From assembly GCA_017860765.1 (NCBI GenBank), contig JAGDMY010000029.1, positions 1 to 9,967 on the forward strand: DNA of 9,967 nt, read 5' to 3'. Of this stretch, positions 1 to 6,905 are shown piece after piece (position 1 is the stretch's first letter; the number at the start of each line of letters is the position of its first letter). The translations under genes and the position numbers were made by a program. Origin of the DNA: Chloroflexota bacterium (lineage in GTDB: Bacteria > Chloroflexota > Dehalococcoidia > Dehalococcoidales > UBA3254). The notes beneath the pieces were generated by a model. The model worked only from the letters and a program-made list of their open reading frames with translations. It had not been told where the DNA came from and did no database searches.

Positions 1-2163
1 CCCTCCTCCCCCTCCACCACCGCCGCTATCGGATGGGCTTTTTATTTGCAGCTGCTGACTCGCGCCGATAAGACCGGCGCTGGCGGCGGTAATAACTGGC
101 CGACCCGTCGAGGCATCCTTGTAGTATAAACTGGCGGTGTTTTGACCGGCCGCGATTGAAACCGAAGAGATGCTCCCGTCAAATTTCCCGGCGGCACTGG
201 TGTCAAATTTGCCGCTGGCAGAAGTGGAACTAAACCTGATGAGGGTATTTTCGCTGACGTTTACCGGAGTACCGGTGCTGTTCTGAATCTGGACGGCGAT
301 CGGTCTGGAGACTGCTCCAACATTCAACTGCTGACTGCCGGATACGAAAACGATCTTCCACGTCGAGCCCAGGACATTGATTGTGGTTGATGCCGTAGCG
401 GCGCTGTAATTGGCGCTATCCTGAGGGGTAAAATTGGCCTGAAGCGTTTGATTGTTCCCGACATTGAGAATGGTGCCAGCTGGAGGTGAATAGGCAAATT
501 GTCCGGCTATATTGGCGCTGGCATTCAGTTGGGAAACAGTTAAGGGGGTCGGGTAACTGATATCCGCAGGTTTAGTCCAGCTGATTACGGGTTGGGCCCG
601 GCTGATGTTGGCCGTGGTCGAGGCTGTGGTATTCCAGGTATAGTTGGCCGCATCGGGGCCGGTGACATTTATGCCAGAGACGTTGACCGTTTTCCCCGTT
701 CCGGCATTTTTATCCGCGAAGACAGCTGAAGAATATGTCTTGGTGAAGGTGTCGCTGCCCACCCGGTTGTCCGTAAAAGTGACGGTTGCGGCGACGGTTC
801 CGTCATAGACCTTGTTCATTCCAATGGCTACTATTGTTAAAGGACGCTTGCTGATATTGGCCGTCGTGGAGGCTGTGGTATTCCAGGTATACTTGCCTGC
901 ATCGGGGCCGGTGACATTTATGCCAGAGACGCTGACCGTTTTCCCCGTTCCGGCATTTTTATCCGCGAAGACTGCTAAAGAATATGTCTTGGTGAAAGTG
1001 TCACTGCCTACCCGGTTATCCGACAAAGTGACAGTGGCGGCGGTGGTGCCGTCATAGACCTTGTTCACCCCGGCAGCAGTGATGCTGAGCATCCGGGCGG
1101 CGACAATCTGGGTGATGGCCGGGGAAACGCTGGCATTATAATTGGAATCACCGCTATATTCAGCGGTAATGAGATGGTTCCCTGCGATCAGTTGTGTCAC
1201 CGGGGTGGTGTAAGTCGCCTGACCGGCAGCGAGGACGGCGGTTCCCAGCTGGCTGGCACCGTCCAGGAATCTGACAGACCCGGTGGGAGTGCCCGTCTGG
1301 CTGGAGACAGTGGCAGTGAAAGTCACCGCGTCTCCATAGATTGAGGAAATATCGGATGACTCAACCGCTGTGGCCGTATCCGCCACGGCGATATTGACCT
1401 GGAGATTACTCTGGGTCCCGGTAATACTGCCATCGCTGATATCGGTCGCCGTGATAGATTGAATCCCTGCGGTATTCAGGGCAGCGCTGAAGGTATGGAC
1501 ACCTGCATCGCCGGCTGTAAAGGTATGGTCACCGGGAAGGGAGGCTTCAGGATCGGTGCTGCTAAAATGGACTGTGCCGGCATAACCGGTCGCCTCGTTT
1601 CCCCCGCCATCCAGCGCCGTGACCGTAAAATTATGAGACACCCCGGGAGAAGTAACCCCGGGGAACCCCGCCACCCGCAGGGTGGCAGTCTGGCCAGATA
1701 ATATGGAAAAATCAGCGGATGGAGTGGGACCGTCAATGAGGTCACCATTGATATCGGTAGTCCTTACGGTCAGGTGATAATTGTTCCCGGGGGTCTGGGT
1801 GTTGATGATGTTTTGCAGAGATAAGCTGAGAGTAGTACCTCCCGAAACTGAGGAGGTATTTTTTTTAAGAGTGATCTCCTGACCGACTATGGAATAAAGC
1901 AAAATTGAATAGGGATTGGCACCCAGCGTGGCTCCGGACACATTAAACCCGCCAGGGAAGTCGATAACGATCCGACCGTTTTTCGGCAGGTCGCTGTATA
2001 AGGAAAATGTGACGGCATGGGTTGCGGTGTGTCCGACAAGATTATCTGAGGGCGTATCAACGACACCGGTCAACGCTCCCGCCGACGCCGGGACCAGCAA
2101 GATGATGAATGAGGCCAGAGTTACAATGAAAGAAAGGCAAATTTCAACACAGGCTTTCTTCAT
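1..2163 (-). CDS. Secreted multi-domain Ig-like/YDG-repeat surface protein, C-terminus beyond window
   Basis: The reading frame is open without a stop for 721 codons from the ATG at 2163 to the left edge, so the 3' end is missing. Residues 1-28 form a clear signal peptide: MKK, a hydrophobic core, and a PASA cleavage site before G29, so the protein is exported. After this come an N-terminal beta-rich module (about 30-155, with IVIDFPGGF), an Ig-like module (about 160-257), an Ig-like domain of the Big_3 type (about 262-355, with SVRFLDG and AEYSGDSNYNAS), two tandem YDG-type repeats (358-440 and 441-523, each with NKVYDGT), an MBG-like module (about 526-602), and another Ig/invasin-like beta domain (about 604-705). 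The fragment ends with SPSDS and eight glycines, a linker to an unseen C-terminal domain. Such modular proteins are usually cell-surface adhesins or S-layer-associated proteins; that role is inferred. No good Shine-Dalgarno precedes 2163, but an in-frame TAA at 2190-2188 excludes a longer start and the signal peptide supports this one. Confidence 0.88.
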   Translation of the reverse strand, partial: MKKACVEICLSFIVTLASFIILLVPASAGALTGVVDTPSDNLVGHTATHAVTFSLYSDLPKNGRIVIDFPGGFNVSGATLGANPYSILLYSIVGQEITLKKNTSSVSGGTTLSLSLQNIINTQTPGNNYHLTVRTTDINGDLIDGPTPSADFSILSGQTATLRVAGFPGVTSPGVSHNFTVTALDGGGNEATGYAGTVHFSSTDPEASLPGDHTFTAGDAGVHTFSAALNTAGIQSITATDISDGSITGTQSNLQVNIAVADTATAVESSDISSIYGDAVTFTATVSSQTGTPTGSVRFLDGASQLGTAVLAAGQATYTTPVTQLIAGNHLITAEYSGDSNYNASVSPAITQIVAARMLSITAAGVNKVYDGTTAATVTLSDNRVGSDTFTKTYSLAVFADKNAGTGKTVSVSGINVTGPDAGKYTWNTTASTTANISKRPLTIVAIGMNKVYDGTVAATVTFTDNRVGSDTFTKTYSSAVFADKNAGTGKTVNVSGINVTGPDAANYTWNTTASTTANISRAQPVISWTKPADISYPTPLTVSQLNASANIAGQFAYSPPAGTILNVGNNQTLQANFTPQDSANYSAATASTTINVLGSTWKIVFVSGSQQLNVGAVSRPIAVQIQNSTGTPVNVSENTLIRFSSTSASGKFDTSAAGKFDGSISSVSIAAGQNTASLYYKDASTGRPVITAASAGLIGASQQLQIKSPSDSGGGGGGGG
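595..1092 (-). repeat. Two tandem 249-bp YDG-domain repeats inside the surface protein gene
   Basis: Two adjacent copies of an 83-codon unit lie at 1092-844 (residues 358-440) and 843-595 (residues 441-523). Comparing 601-820 with 850-1069 by eye gives roughly 90 percent nucleotide identity, with long identical runs. The encoded units share NKVYDGT, DNRVGSDTFTKTYS, VFADKNAGTGKTV and SGINVTGPDA. The high DNA identity points to a recent in-frame duplication, or gene conversion, rather than ancient domain repetition, since neighbouring Ig modules in the same protein are far more diverged. Confidence 0.85.
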
Positions 2164-2239
2164 GTTAATCTTGTCAATGCTGCCACTTTATCGCCTGATC
2201 ATACTCCTGCAAGGCTAAACCTGGCACTGTATAGCCCCT

Positions 2240-2245
2240 ATTATA
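2240..2245 (-). promoter_or_regulatory. Candidate -10 box (TATAAT) for the surface protein gene
   Basis: A perfect TATAAT reads leftward about 77 bases upstream of the surface protein start. The hexamer 17 bases further upstream (TTTCCT) is a poor -35 match, so this would be a weak or activator-dependent promoter. It sits in the only gap between the permease gene and the surface protein gene, where a promoter is expected if the two are not co-transcribed. Confidence 0.35.
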
Positions 2246-2285
2246 AAGAAAAATTTAGCACAAGGAAAGTAGCCTAGAACCTTCC
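2246..2285 (-). terminator. Possible weak intrinsic terminator after the ABC operon
   Basis: Just downstream of the permease stop, on the minus strand, GGAAGG (2285-2280) can pair with CTTTCC (2269-2264) in a 6-bp stem with one G-U pair and a 10-base loop. An AT-rich stretch with runs of T (2255-2246) follows. The stem is short, so termination may be leaky. Confidence 0.3.
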
Positions 2286-2290
2286 CGCCC

Positions 2291-3103
2291 TCAATGCCAT
2301 TTAATTATAATCGATTCCCGCTGGAAAAGGCCGACCGCTACCCTGAGAACAAGATAATCTATGATAAAGAGAGCGATCGCCAGGGCCAGCGTTAAAAGCG
2401 GCGTAAACCAGACAACGCCGGTCACCTGGATGGCAATCAGAGCCAACACCGGAAAGATCACAAACAGGACCAGGTTCTGCGCATTTTTGGCGTCTTTAGC
2501 TTGAGACGATCCGATGACCCCCAGCAGGAAGCTAAGCAGGGCTACAGCCGGATTCAGGAGAAAGAAGACCAGGTACCACGAAGGGGTCAGCACCAGAGGA
2601 ATCAGATTGCCCCACCCCATTATCGCCGCCCCGGCAAAAAAGATGGCTGCGCAAGCCCAGCAGACCAAAATGGCCGGTATAGCGCCCGAGAGGGCCTTCC
2701 CCAGAAGGAGCTCCCAGGTCCTGACCGGTGTAGCCAGAAGCGGTTCCAGGCTGTGGGATTGCTTCTCCTCTATTATACTGAAGGTCGCGAAGCTGATAGC
2801 GATCATCGTCGGTATTAGCAGCAGAAAGAATTTAAATTGGCTGAGGAGCAAGACCTGAAACTGTTGAACGGCCGGGAGGGCGGCCGCAGAGGGAATTTCC
2901 GCCAGGAATTTCCCCAGGGCAGCTTGTATCACCGGGCTGAGAAGGAGGGAGTCCCCGCCAAAACGTGAAGCCAGCCACATAAATACCAGGGGTTCAGCGA
3001 TCACCAGCAGGGGAATCAGGGATACGAAAAGAGTATTATTTAGATCGCGGAAGATTACCTCCCATTCCTTTCTGAGGACGTTCCAGATGCGCTTGCCGGT
3101 CAT
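2291..3103 (-). CDS. ABC-2 type transporter permease
   Basis: A 270-residue integral membrane protein forming the channel half of an ABC-2 family exporter with the ATPase encoded just upstream. Hydrophobic segments at about 24-45, 92-111, 139-162, 168-197, 210-230 and 233-258 give six likely membrane spans. A longer loop of about 45 residues lies between the first two. After span 2 comes a cytoplasmic stretch, EEKQSHSLEPLLATPVRTWE, which matches the family pattern of an acidic turn followed by LLATPV and then a GK, here LLLGK at 132-136. The ATG at 3103 overlaps the ATPase stop codon in an ATGA arrangement, so the two products are translationally coupled. The substrate cannot be deduced; relatives export drugs, ions, polysaccharides or peptides. 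The family call is firm, the substrate open. Confidence 0.9.
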   Translation of the reverse strand: MTGKRIWNVLRKEWEVIFRDLNNTLFVSLIPLLVIAEPLVFMWLASRFGGDSLLLSPVIQAALGKFLAEIPSAAALPAVQQFQVLLLSQFKFFLLLIPTMIAISFATFSIIEEKQSHSLEPLLATPVRTWELLLGKALSGAIPAILVCWACAAIFFAGAAIMGWGNLIPLVLTPSWYLVFFLLNPAVALLSFLLGVIGSSQAKDAKNAQNLVLFVIFPVLALIAIQVTGVVWFTPLLTLALAIALFIIDYLVLRVAVGLFQRESIIIKWH

Positions 3104-4017
3104 ACCCTGACGTCCTCCCGCACCAGGTTGAGATAGATCTCCTCCAGCGAGTGGTGCTCTTCCGTCACCTCCAGGACTCTGCCGCCAGCCTGCACTATGG
3201 TCCGGACCAGTTCGGGAAGCTCTTTTTCGGCCTCTCCCAATTCAATGTTGAGCCGGGGGCCGTCCCGGTTGCAGGATTTCACAAAATGGAGTTTTTCTAT
3301 CGCCTTTACAGTGGCGTCGTCAACGCTTTCCAGTCTGATGACGACGCGGCGGCGAAAAAGGCGTTCCCGGAGGTTCTGCGGGGTATCCAGCGCCAGCAGG
3401 CGGGTGCGGAAGATGGCGATGCGGTGGCAGAGCTGCTCGGCCTCGGCAAGGTTGTGGGTGGAAAGGAAAATGGTACGCCCCTCGGTGCTAAGCTTCTTTA
3501 TCAGCCCCCGGACCTCTTCCGAAGCTTCCGGGTCAAGTCCCGCGGTGGGTTCATCCAGAAACAAGACCCGCGGCTCATGCAGCAAAGCCCTCGCCAGTGC
3601 CAGTCTCCCTTTCATGCCCTTGGAGTAAGTCCCCACCCGATCGGCCCGCCGCTCCAAGAGCCCCATTATTTTGAGGTACTTCTCAGCCTGTGCCGGAATA
3701 TTGAGTCCCTGATAAAATCCGCCAAAATATTCCAGGTTGCGAGAAGCACTTAACCGATTATAAAACCCCGGCGATTCAGTCAATAGTCCGATTGCTTCAT
3801 GGAGGGGTTCAACCGGGCCATCGGTGCGCCAGCCGGCTACCAGCCCATAACCGGAGGTAGCCGCAATGATCCCCGCCAGCAGGCGGATAGTAGTGGTTTT
3901 GCCTGCTCCGTTCGGTCCCAGGAAGCCCAGCACCTCGCCTTTGCCAACTTCCAGGTTAAGGTTATCCACGGCTGTCAGTTTGCCGAAGCGGCGGCTAAGC
4001 TGGTGAGCTTCAATCAT
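3100..4017 (-). CDS. ABC transporter ATP-binding protein (ABC-2 export type)
   Basis: The cytoplasmic ATPase that powers the permease encoded next. Numbered from the ATG at 4017 (305 aa), Walker A is GPNGAGKTT at 34-42, the ABC signature is the variant YSKGMKG near 131-137, Walker B is VLFLDE at 151-156 followed by PTAGLDP, and the switch histidine is H188 in LSTHN. The SKGM signature and the GLLTESPGFY stretch in the Q-loop region are typical of ABC-2 exporters. The C-terminal 90 or so residues form the extra domain common in these ATPases. A longer frame opens with GTG at 4089, but its 24 extra codons are not family-like, lack a Shine-Dalgarno and contain a TATAAT box at 4068-4063, so I prefer 4017, where MIEAHQLSRRFGK begins the domain as expected. 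The ribosome site at 4017 is itself poor. Confidence 0.93.
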   Translation of the reverse strand: MIEAHQLSRRFGKLTAVDNLNLEVGKGEVLGFLGPNGAGKTTTIRLLAGIIAATSGYGLVAGWRTDGPVEPLHEAIGLLTESPGFYNRLSASRNLEYFGGFYQGLNIPAQAEKYLKIMGLLERRADRVGTYSKGMKGRLALARALLHEPRVLFLDEPTAGLDPEASEEVRGLIKKLSTEGRTIFLSTHNLAEAEQLCHRIAIFRTRLLALDTPQNLRERLFRRRVVIRLESVDDATVKAIEKLHFVKSCNRDGPRLNIELGEAEKELPELVRTIVQAGGRVLEVTEEHHSLEEIYLNLVREDVRV

Positions 4018-4062
4018 CGCCAAATTATTGGTCCCCCTGCCGAATTTTGATACTGTAAAGCT

Positions 4063-4068
4063 ATTATA
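4063..4068 (-). promoter_or_regulatory. Candidate -10 box (TATAAT) for the ABC export operon
   Basis: A perfect leftward TATAAT lies 45 bases upstream of the preferred ATPase start at 4017, giving a plausible leader of about 40 bases. No good -35 hexamer is seen at 16-18 bases upstream. If used, transcription would begin near 4056, inside the longer GTG-initiated frame, which argues for the shorter protein. Confidence 0.4.
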
Positions 4069-4210
4069 GCCCAAAGAGGGGAGGGGCACATAGCTGATAC
4101 AGGTGGCCTTGTGATATCTAATTTAGTGCCCCGGGGGGTTCCTGCTGCTATTTACTTTTCCCCCTCAATCTGTTATTTATTGTTTTAAAGGGACTCTCCC
4201 GGGAGCAGCG

Positions 4211-5575
4211 ATGCAGTTTGAAACGAAAACTCTGGAAATTCTGGCCGAAGCCTTAAGGGAAATGGAAGACGGTTTTAAAGATCTTCCGGACCTGGAACCC
4301 TCCAGCAATTACCAGTCCTTACGCCGGGTTATGCTGGAAGTCGCCCGGAGGATGAAGGACAACTATCCCTACTTCCATCCGTATTACGCTGGCCAGATGC
4401 TGAAACCGCCCCACCCCGTAGCCCGTCTGGCCTATATTCTCAGCCTTTATATCAACCCTAATAACCATGCTATCGATGGTGGACGGGCCAGCTCACGGAT
4501 GGAGAAAGAGGCGATGGCGGGGATAGCCGGACTGTTCGGCTGGCAGTCCTTTCTGGGCCATATCTGCAGCGGCGGGACGATGGCCAACCTGGAAGCCCTC
4601 TGGGTGGCCGGAAAAATGAAACCCGACAAGCTGGTCGTGGCCTCGGAACTGGCCCATTACACCCACAGCCGTATTTCAGAGGTCTTGAAGCTGCCTTTCC
4701 AGTCTATCCCCTGTAATACGCTGGCTCAAATGGACCTGAACGCCCTGGAAAAATCCTTGAAGACGGGAAAAGTGGGCACGGTGGTGGCGACGGTCGGGAC
4801 TACCGGCACCGGATCGATCGACCCCCTCCCTGATATTATCCAGTTGAGGGAGAAATATGGCTTTCGCCTCCACGCCGATGCCGCTTACGGCGGCTATTTT
4901 ATCCTGGTGGAGAACTTAAGCCCCTCAGCCCGCCAGGCCTACGCCAGTCTAAACCTGGTCGACTCGATAGTGATCGATCCGCATAAACACGGTTTGCAGC
5001 CATACGGCTGCGGATGTGTTCTCTTTAAAGACCCGGGGGTGGGAGTATGGTATAAGCATGATTCGCCTTACACCTATTTCAGCTCTCAAGACCTGCACCT
5101 GGGTGAAATCAGCCTCGAATGCTCCCGTCCCGGAGCCTCGGCCGTAGCTCTATGGGCTACCCAAAAACTCTTGCCCATGGTGCGCGGCGGCGAGTTTGCC
5201 ACCGGCTTAGCCCAGTCCCGAAAGGCTGCCCTCGAACTCTACCAGAGGTTATCCCGGGATTCCCGCTTCAGACCGCTGATGGCTCCCGAGCTGGATATTG
5301 TGACCTGGGCACCCCTGGCTAAAAAGGATAGTTTGATCTCCGACCTTTCTGAGGCAATCTTTCAAACGGCGGCCAGATATAATCTGCATTTGGCCACCTT
5401 TAAATATCCGGTGCGTTTGCTGAAGGATTCCTGGAGCGACCTCCAATGGGACCATGACCAGGTCACCTGCCTGCGCTCTTGCTTGATGAAACCCGAGCAC
5501 CTAGGCTGGCTGGACCGGATCTGGGAGATTCTGGACAGGTCCACTGTGGAAGTGATGGGAGAAAACAGCCGGTAA
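4211..5575 (+). CDS. Group II PLP-dependent amino acid decarboxylase-like protein
   Basis: A 454-residue cytoplasmic enzyme of the pyridoxal-phosphate fold type I, group II decarboxylase family, which includes glutamate, tyrosine and aspartate decarboxylases and is related to sphingosine-phosphate lyase. Visible active-site parts are SGGTMAN at 120-126 (phosphate binding), H149 in AHYTHS (likely stacks on the cofactor ring), HADAAYGG at 221-228 with D223 contacting the pyridine nitrogen, and K259 in DPHKHG (Schiff-base lysine). Length fits the family. The lysine motif DPHKHGLQPYGCG differs from the DAHKW of classical glutamate and aromatic decarboxylases and is closer to the DPHK forms of MfnA-like enzymes; the substrate is therefore unclear, and another PLP reaction is possible. 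The start has GGGAG at 4201-4205 with 5-base spacing. Its TAA abuts the next ATG, so it leads a three-gene operon. The upstream gap (4090-4210) holds only a weak promoter-like TTTACT/TATTTA pair. Confidence 0.88.
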   Translation: MQFETKTLEILAEALREMEDGFKDLPDLEPSSNYQSLRRVMLEVARRMKDNYPYFHPYYAGQMLKPPHPVARLAYILSLYINPNNHAIDGGRASSRMEKEAMAGIAGLFGWQSFLGHICSGGTMANLEALWVAGKMKPDKLVVASELAHYTHSRISEVLKLPFQSIPCNTLAQMDLNALEKSLKTGKVGTVVATVGTTGTGSIDPLPDIIQLREKYGFRLHADAAYGGYFILVENLSPSARQAYASLNLVDSIVIDPHKHGLQPYGCGCVLFKDPGVGVWYKHDSPYTYFSSQDLHLGEISLECSRPGASAVALWATQKLLPMVRGGEFATGLAQSRKAALELYQRLSRDSRFRPLMAPELDIVTWAPLAKKDSLISDLSEAIFQTAARYNLHLATFKYPVRLLKDSWSDLQWDHDQVTCLRSCLMKPEHLGWLDRIWEILDRSTVEVMGENSR

Positions 5576-6052
5576 ATGGAAATTAATGTCTTGATCGAAG
5601 AAGGCCTCGAGGTTGAACTGGAGGCAGAGTGGCTGCAAAGGATAGTCGAAAAAACCCTTGAAGCCGAAAAAGCGCCGCCAAATGCTGAAATCAGCCTGGT
5701 GATCACCGGGCAGGAGAGGATTCGGGAGTTGAACCGGGAATATCGCGGCCGGGATCAGCCTACCGATGTCTTATCTTTCGCTTTGAATGAGCCAAAAACG
5801 GCGCCAGAGCCTGCAGTTTTCATCGGACCGCCGGACGGCCTGCTGCATCTGGGTGAAGTCATAATTTCCTACCCCCAGTCAGTCATCCAGGCCCGGGAGC
5901 AGGGCCATTCCCTCAGGGAAGAGATGGCAGTGCTGATAGTCCACGGGGTGCTGCATATCCTGGGTTACGACCATGAAAAGCGCCGGAGGGCACCCTCGAT
6001 GGCGGCCAGAGAAAGGGAAATCCTGGCGGGTATCGCTGAGGAGACAGCATGA
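5576..6052 (+). CDS. ybeY: Endoribonuclease YbeY (rRNA maturation factor)
   Basis: A 158-residue metal-dependent endoribonuclease that takes part in 16S rRNA 3'-end maturation and ribosome quality control. The defining zinc site is present near the C-terminus: HGVLHILGYDH at 123-133, with H123, H127 and H133 as ligands. The upstream hallmarks are also there: an IRELNREYRG segment around 49-58, PTDVLSFAL around 62-70, and LGEVIIS near 92-98. Length is normal. The ATG follows directly on the TAA of the decarboxylase gene with no gap, and the nearest GGGAG (5557-5561) is 14 bases away, so expression probably depends on translational coupling. Its stop overlaps the next start (ATGA). YbeY often sits near phoH or era; neither is in this window. 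Confidence 0.95.
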   Translation: MEINVLIEEGLEVELEAEWLQRIVEKTLEAEKAPPNAEISLVITGQERIRELNREYRGRDQPTDVLSFALNEPKTAPEPAVFIGPPDGLLHLGEVIISYPQSVIQAREQGHSLREEMAVLIVHGVLHILGYDHEKRRRAPSMAAREREILAGIAEETA

Positions 6053-6627
6053 AAGCACTGGGAATTGCGGGCAGTCAGCGGAGAGGAGGGAACACCGATA
6101 CGCTCCTGGCGCGGTTTATGGAGGGCGCCGCCAGTCAAGGGGCGGAAATTAAGACGATTCATGTCTGTGACCTCAAGATAGCTGCCTGCCTGCACTGTGA
6201 TGCCTGTCTGGTCAGTGGAGAGTGTCAGGTCCAGGATGATATGCACCTGGTTTACCAGGAATTTAACTCGTCCGACCGCATCGTCCTGGCTTCGCCCCTG
6301 CATTTTCTGAGCGTTACCGCCCAATTAAAGGCCCTGATAGACCGCTGTCAGGCTCTCTGGGCCCGGAAATATATCTTAAAAGTCCCGCCTCTCAGCGAGA
6401 AGCGCGAGCGGAAGGGTTTCTTTATCTCGGTGGGCGGGCGCAGGACTGTTCCGAACCTGTTTGAGGCGGTGCTGCCGACTATTAAAATCCTCTTTAGAAC
6501 TATCGACGTCCCCTATGCCGGAGATATCCTGGTCCCGGGAATCGATGCCAGGGGCGATATACTTAAACACCCTGAAGCCCTTCAAGCAGCTTACCTGGCC
6601 GGACAGAAGCTCATTCAGGACCCCTAG
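6049..6627 (+). CDS. Flavodoxin-fold NAD(P)H-dependent FMN oxidoreductase, iron-sulfur flavoprotein-like
   Basis: A 192-residue member of the NADPH-dependent FMN reductase family. The N-terminus GIAGSQRRGGNTDTLL (about 4-19) is the FMN phosphate-binding loop. ASPLHFLSVTAQLKALIDR (about 84-102) is the second FMN-binding segment with the usual helix after it. Between them four cysteines, C47, C50, C53 and C59 (CX2CX2CX5C), are followed by QVQDDM. This compact cluster matches the [4Fe-4S]-binding pattern of archaeal iron-sulfur flavoproteins (Isf), so an electron-transfer flavoprotein is likely; the cluster itself is inferred. Start: ATG at 6049 with GAGGAG at 6038-6043, 5 bases away, overlapping the ybeY stop by four bases. 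Physiological partners are unknown. No clear terminator follows. Confidence 0.88.
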   Translation: MKALGIAGSQRRGGNTDTLLARFMEGAASQGAEIKTIHVCDLKIAACLHCDACLVSGECQVQDDMHLVYQEFNSSDRIVLASPLHFLSVTAQLKALIDRCQALWARKYILKVPPLSEKRERKGFFISVGGRRTVPNLFEAVLPTIKILFRTIDVPYAGDILVPGIDARGDILKHPEALQAAYLAGQKLIQDP

Positions 6628-6768
6628 TTTCAATCAAAAACTCAAAATCGCCTCTTTTTCCTGCCCCGCCAAGGGCTTGACCCGGGTATATTACTTTCGT
6701 CCTGCCCCTATTTGCCTATAAAAGGGACCTCTCCAATTTGAGAGCGCTTCAGGCTGGACCGAACCGGT
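6628..6768 (+). other. Non-coding stretch between the ybeY operon and the zinc-ribbon promoter
   Basis: No convincing gene is seen here. A short CTCTC/GAGAG hairpin (6729-6733 with 6740-6744) and an isolated TTGACC (6677-6682) without a matching -10 are present. The upstream operon must stop or be attenuated in this stretch, but no strong intrinsic terminator is visible. Confidence 0.5.
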
Positions 6769-6797
6769 TTGCATTAATTTTTGCGATAAGGTAATAT
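6769..6797 (+). promoter_or_regulatory. Sigma-70-like promoter of the zinc-ribbon gene
   Basis: TTGCAT at 6769-6774 and TAATAT at 6792-6797 are separated by exactly 17 bases, in an AT-rich pocket of otherwise GC-richer DNA. Transcription would start near 6804, leaving a leader of about 100 bases before the ATG at 6906. This is the best promoter match in the window. Confidence 0.6.
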
Positions 6798-6860
6798 ATA
6801 TGGAGAGGTTTCGGTTTCGGTTGCCGATACTTGGTAATCCTCTGCGATTCCCCGAGCGTT

Positions 6861-6903
6861 GGATGACCTGAAGCGAATCCTACTATTAAACAGGAGGTCA
6901 TCC
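6861..6903 (+). promoter_or_regulatory. Leader hairpin masking the Shine-Dalgarno of the zinc-ribbon gene
   Basis: GGATGACCT (6861-6869) is a perfect 9-base inverse complement of AGGTCATCC (6895-6903). The 3' arm overlaps the Shine-Dalgarno AGGAGG (6892-6897) that serves the ATG at 6906. An inner CCT (6879-6881) can also pair with AGG (6892-6894), so all six SD bases could be paired. Earlier in the leader AGAGG (6804-6808) can pair with CCTCT (6839-6843). A structure that hides the ribosome site suggests control of translation by temperature, a protein or a small RNA; the function is inferred. Confidence 0.5.
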
Positions 6904-6905
6904 GA

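Noticed and set aside
812..1748. Several 80-90 codon frames within the surface protein region
   Set aside because: The minus-strand frame is open over the entire 721 codons with a signal peptide and domain repeats; the short frames are shadows.
2172..2177. Minus-strand TTGACA as a -35 box upstream of the surface protein
   Set aside because: The matching -10 position falls inside the coding sequence and does not resemble TATAAT.
2501..2858. Two plus-strand open frames opposite the ABC permease
   Set aside because: They are antisense shadows of a well-supported membrane protein gene, with no ribosome site or recognisable domain.
3151..3753. A 200-codon plus-strand frame opposite the ABC ATPase
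   Set aside because: The reverse strand encodes a complete ATPase with all motifs; this frame has no recognisable domain and composition typical of a shadow frame.
4018..4089. GTG-initiated N-terminal extension of the ABC ATPase (24 residues)
   Set aside because: It has no Shine-Dalgarno, is unlike the family N-terminus and contains a TATAAT box; the ATG at 4017 begins the conserved domain.
4196..4205. Palindrome CTCCCGGGAG before the decarboxylase gene, possible operator
   Set aside because: It is only 10 bases, and half of it is the ribosome site itself; chance is a sufficient explanation without a second copy elsewhere.
6677..6692. TTGACC with nearby TATATT as a promoter
   Set aside because: The spacing is 4 bases, far from the 16-18 required, and no -10 lies at the right distance.
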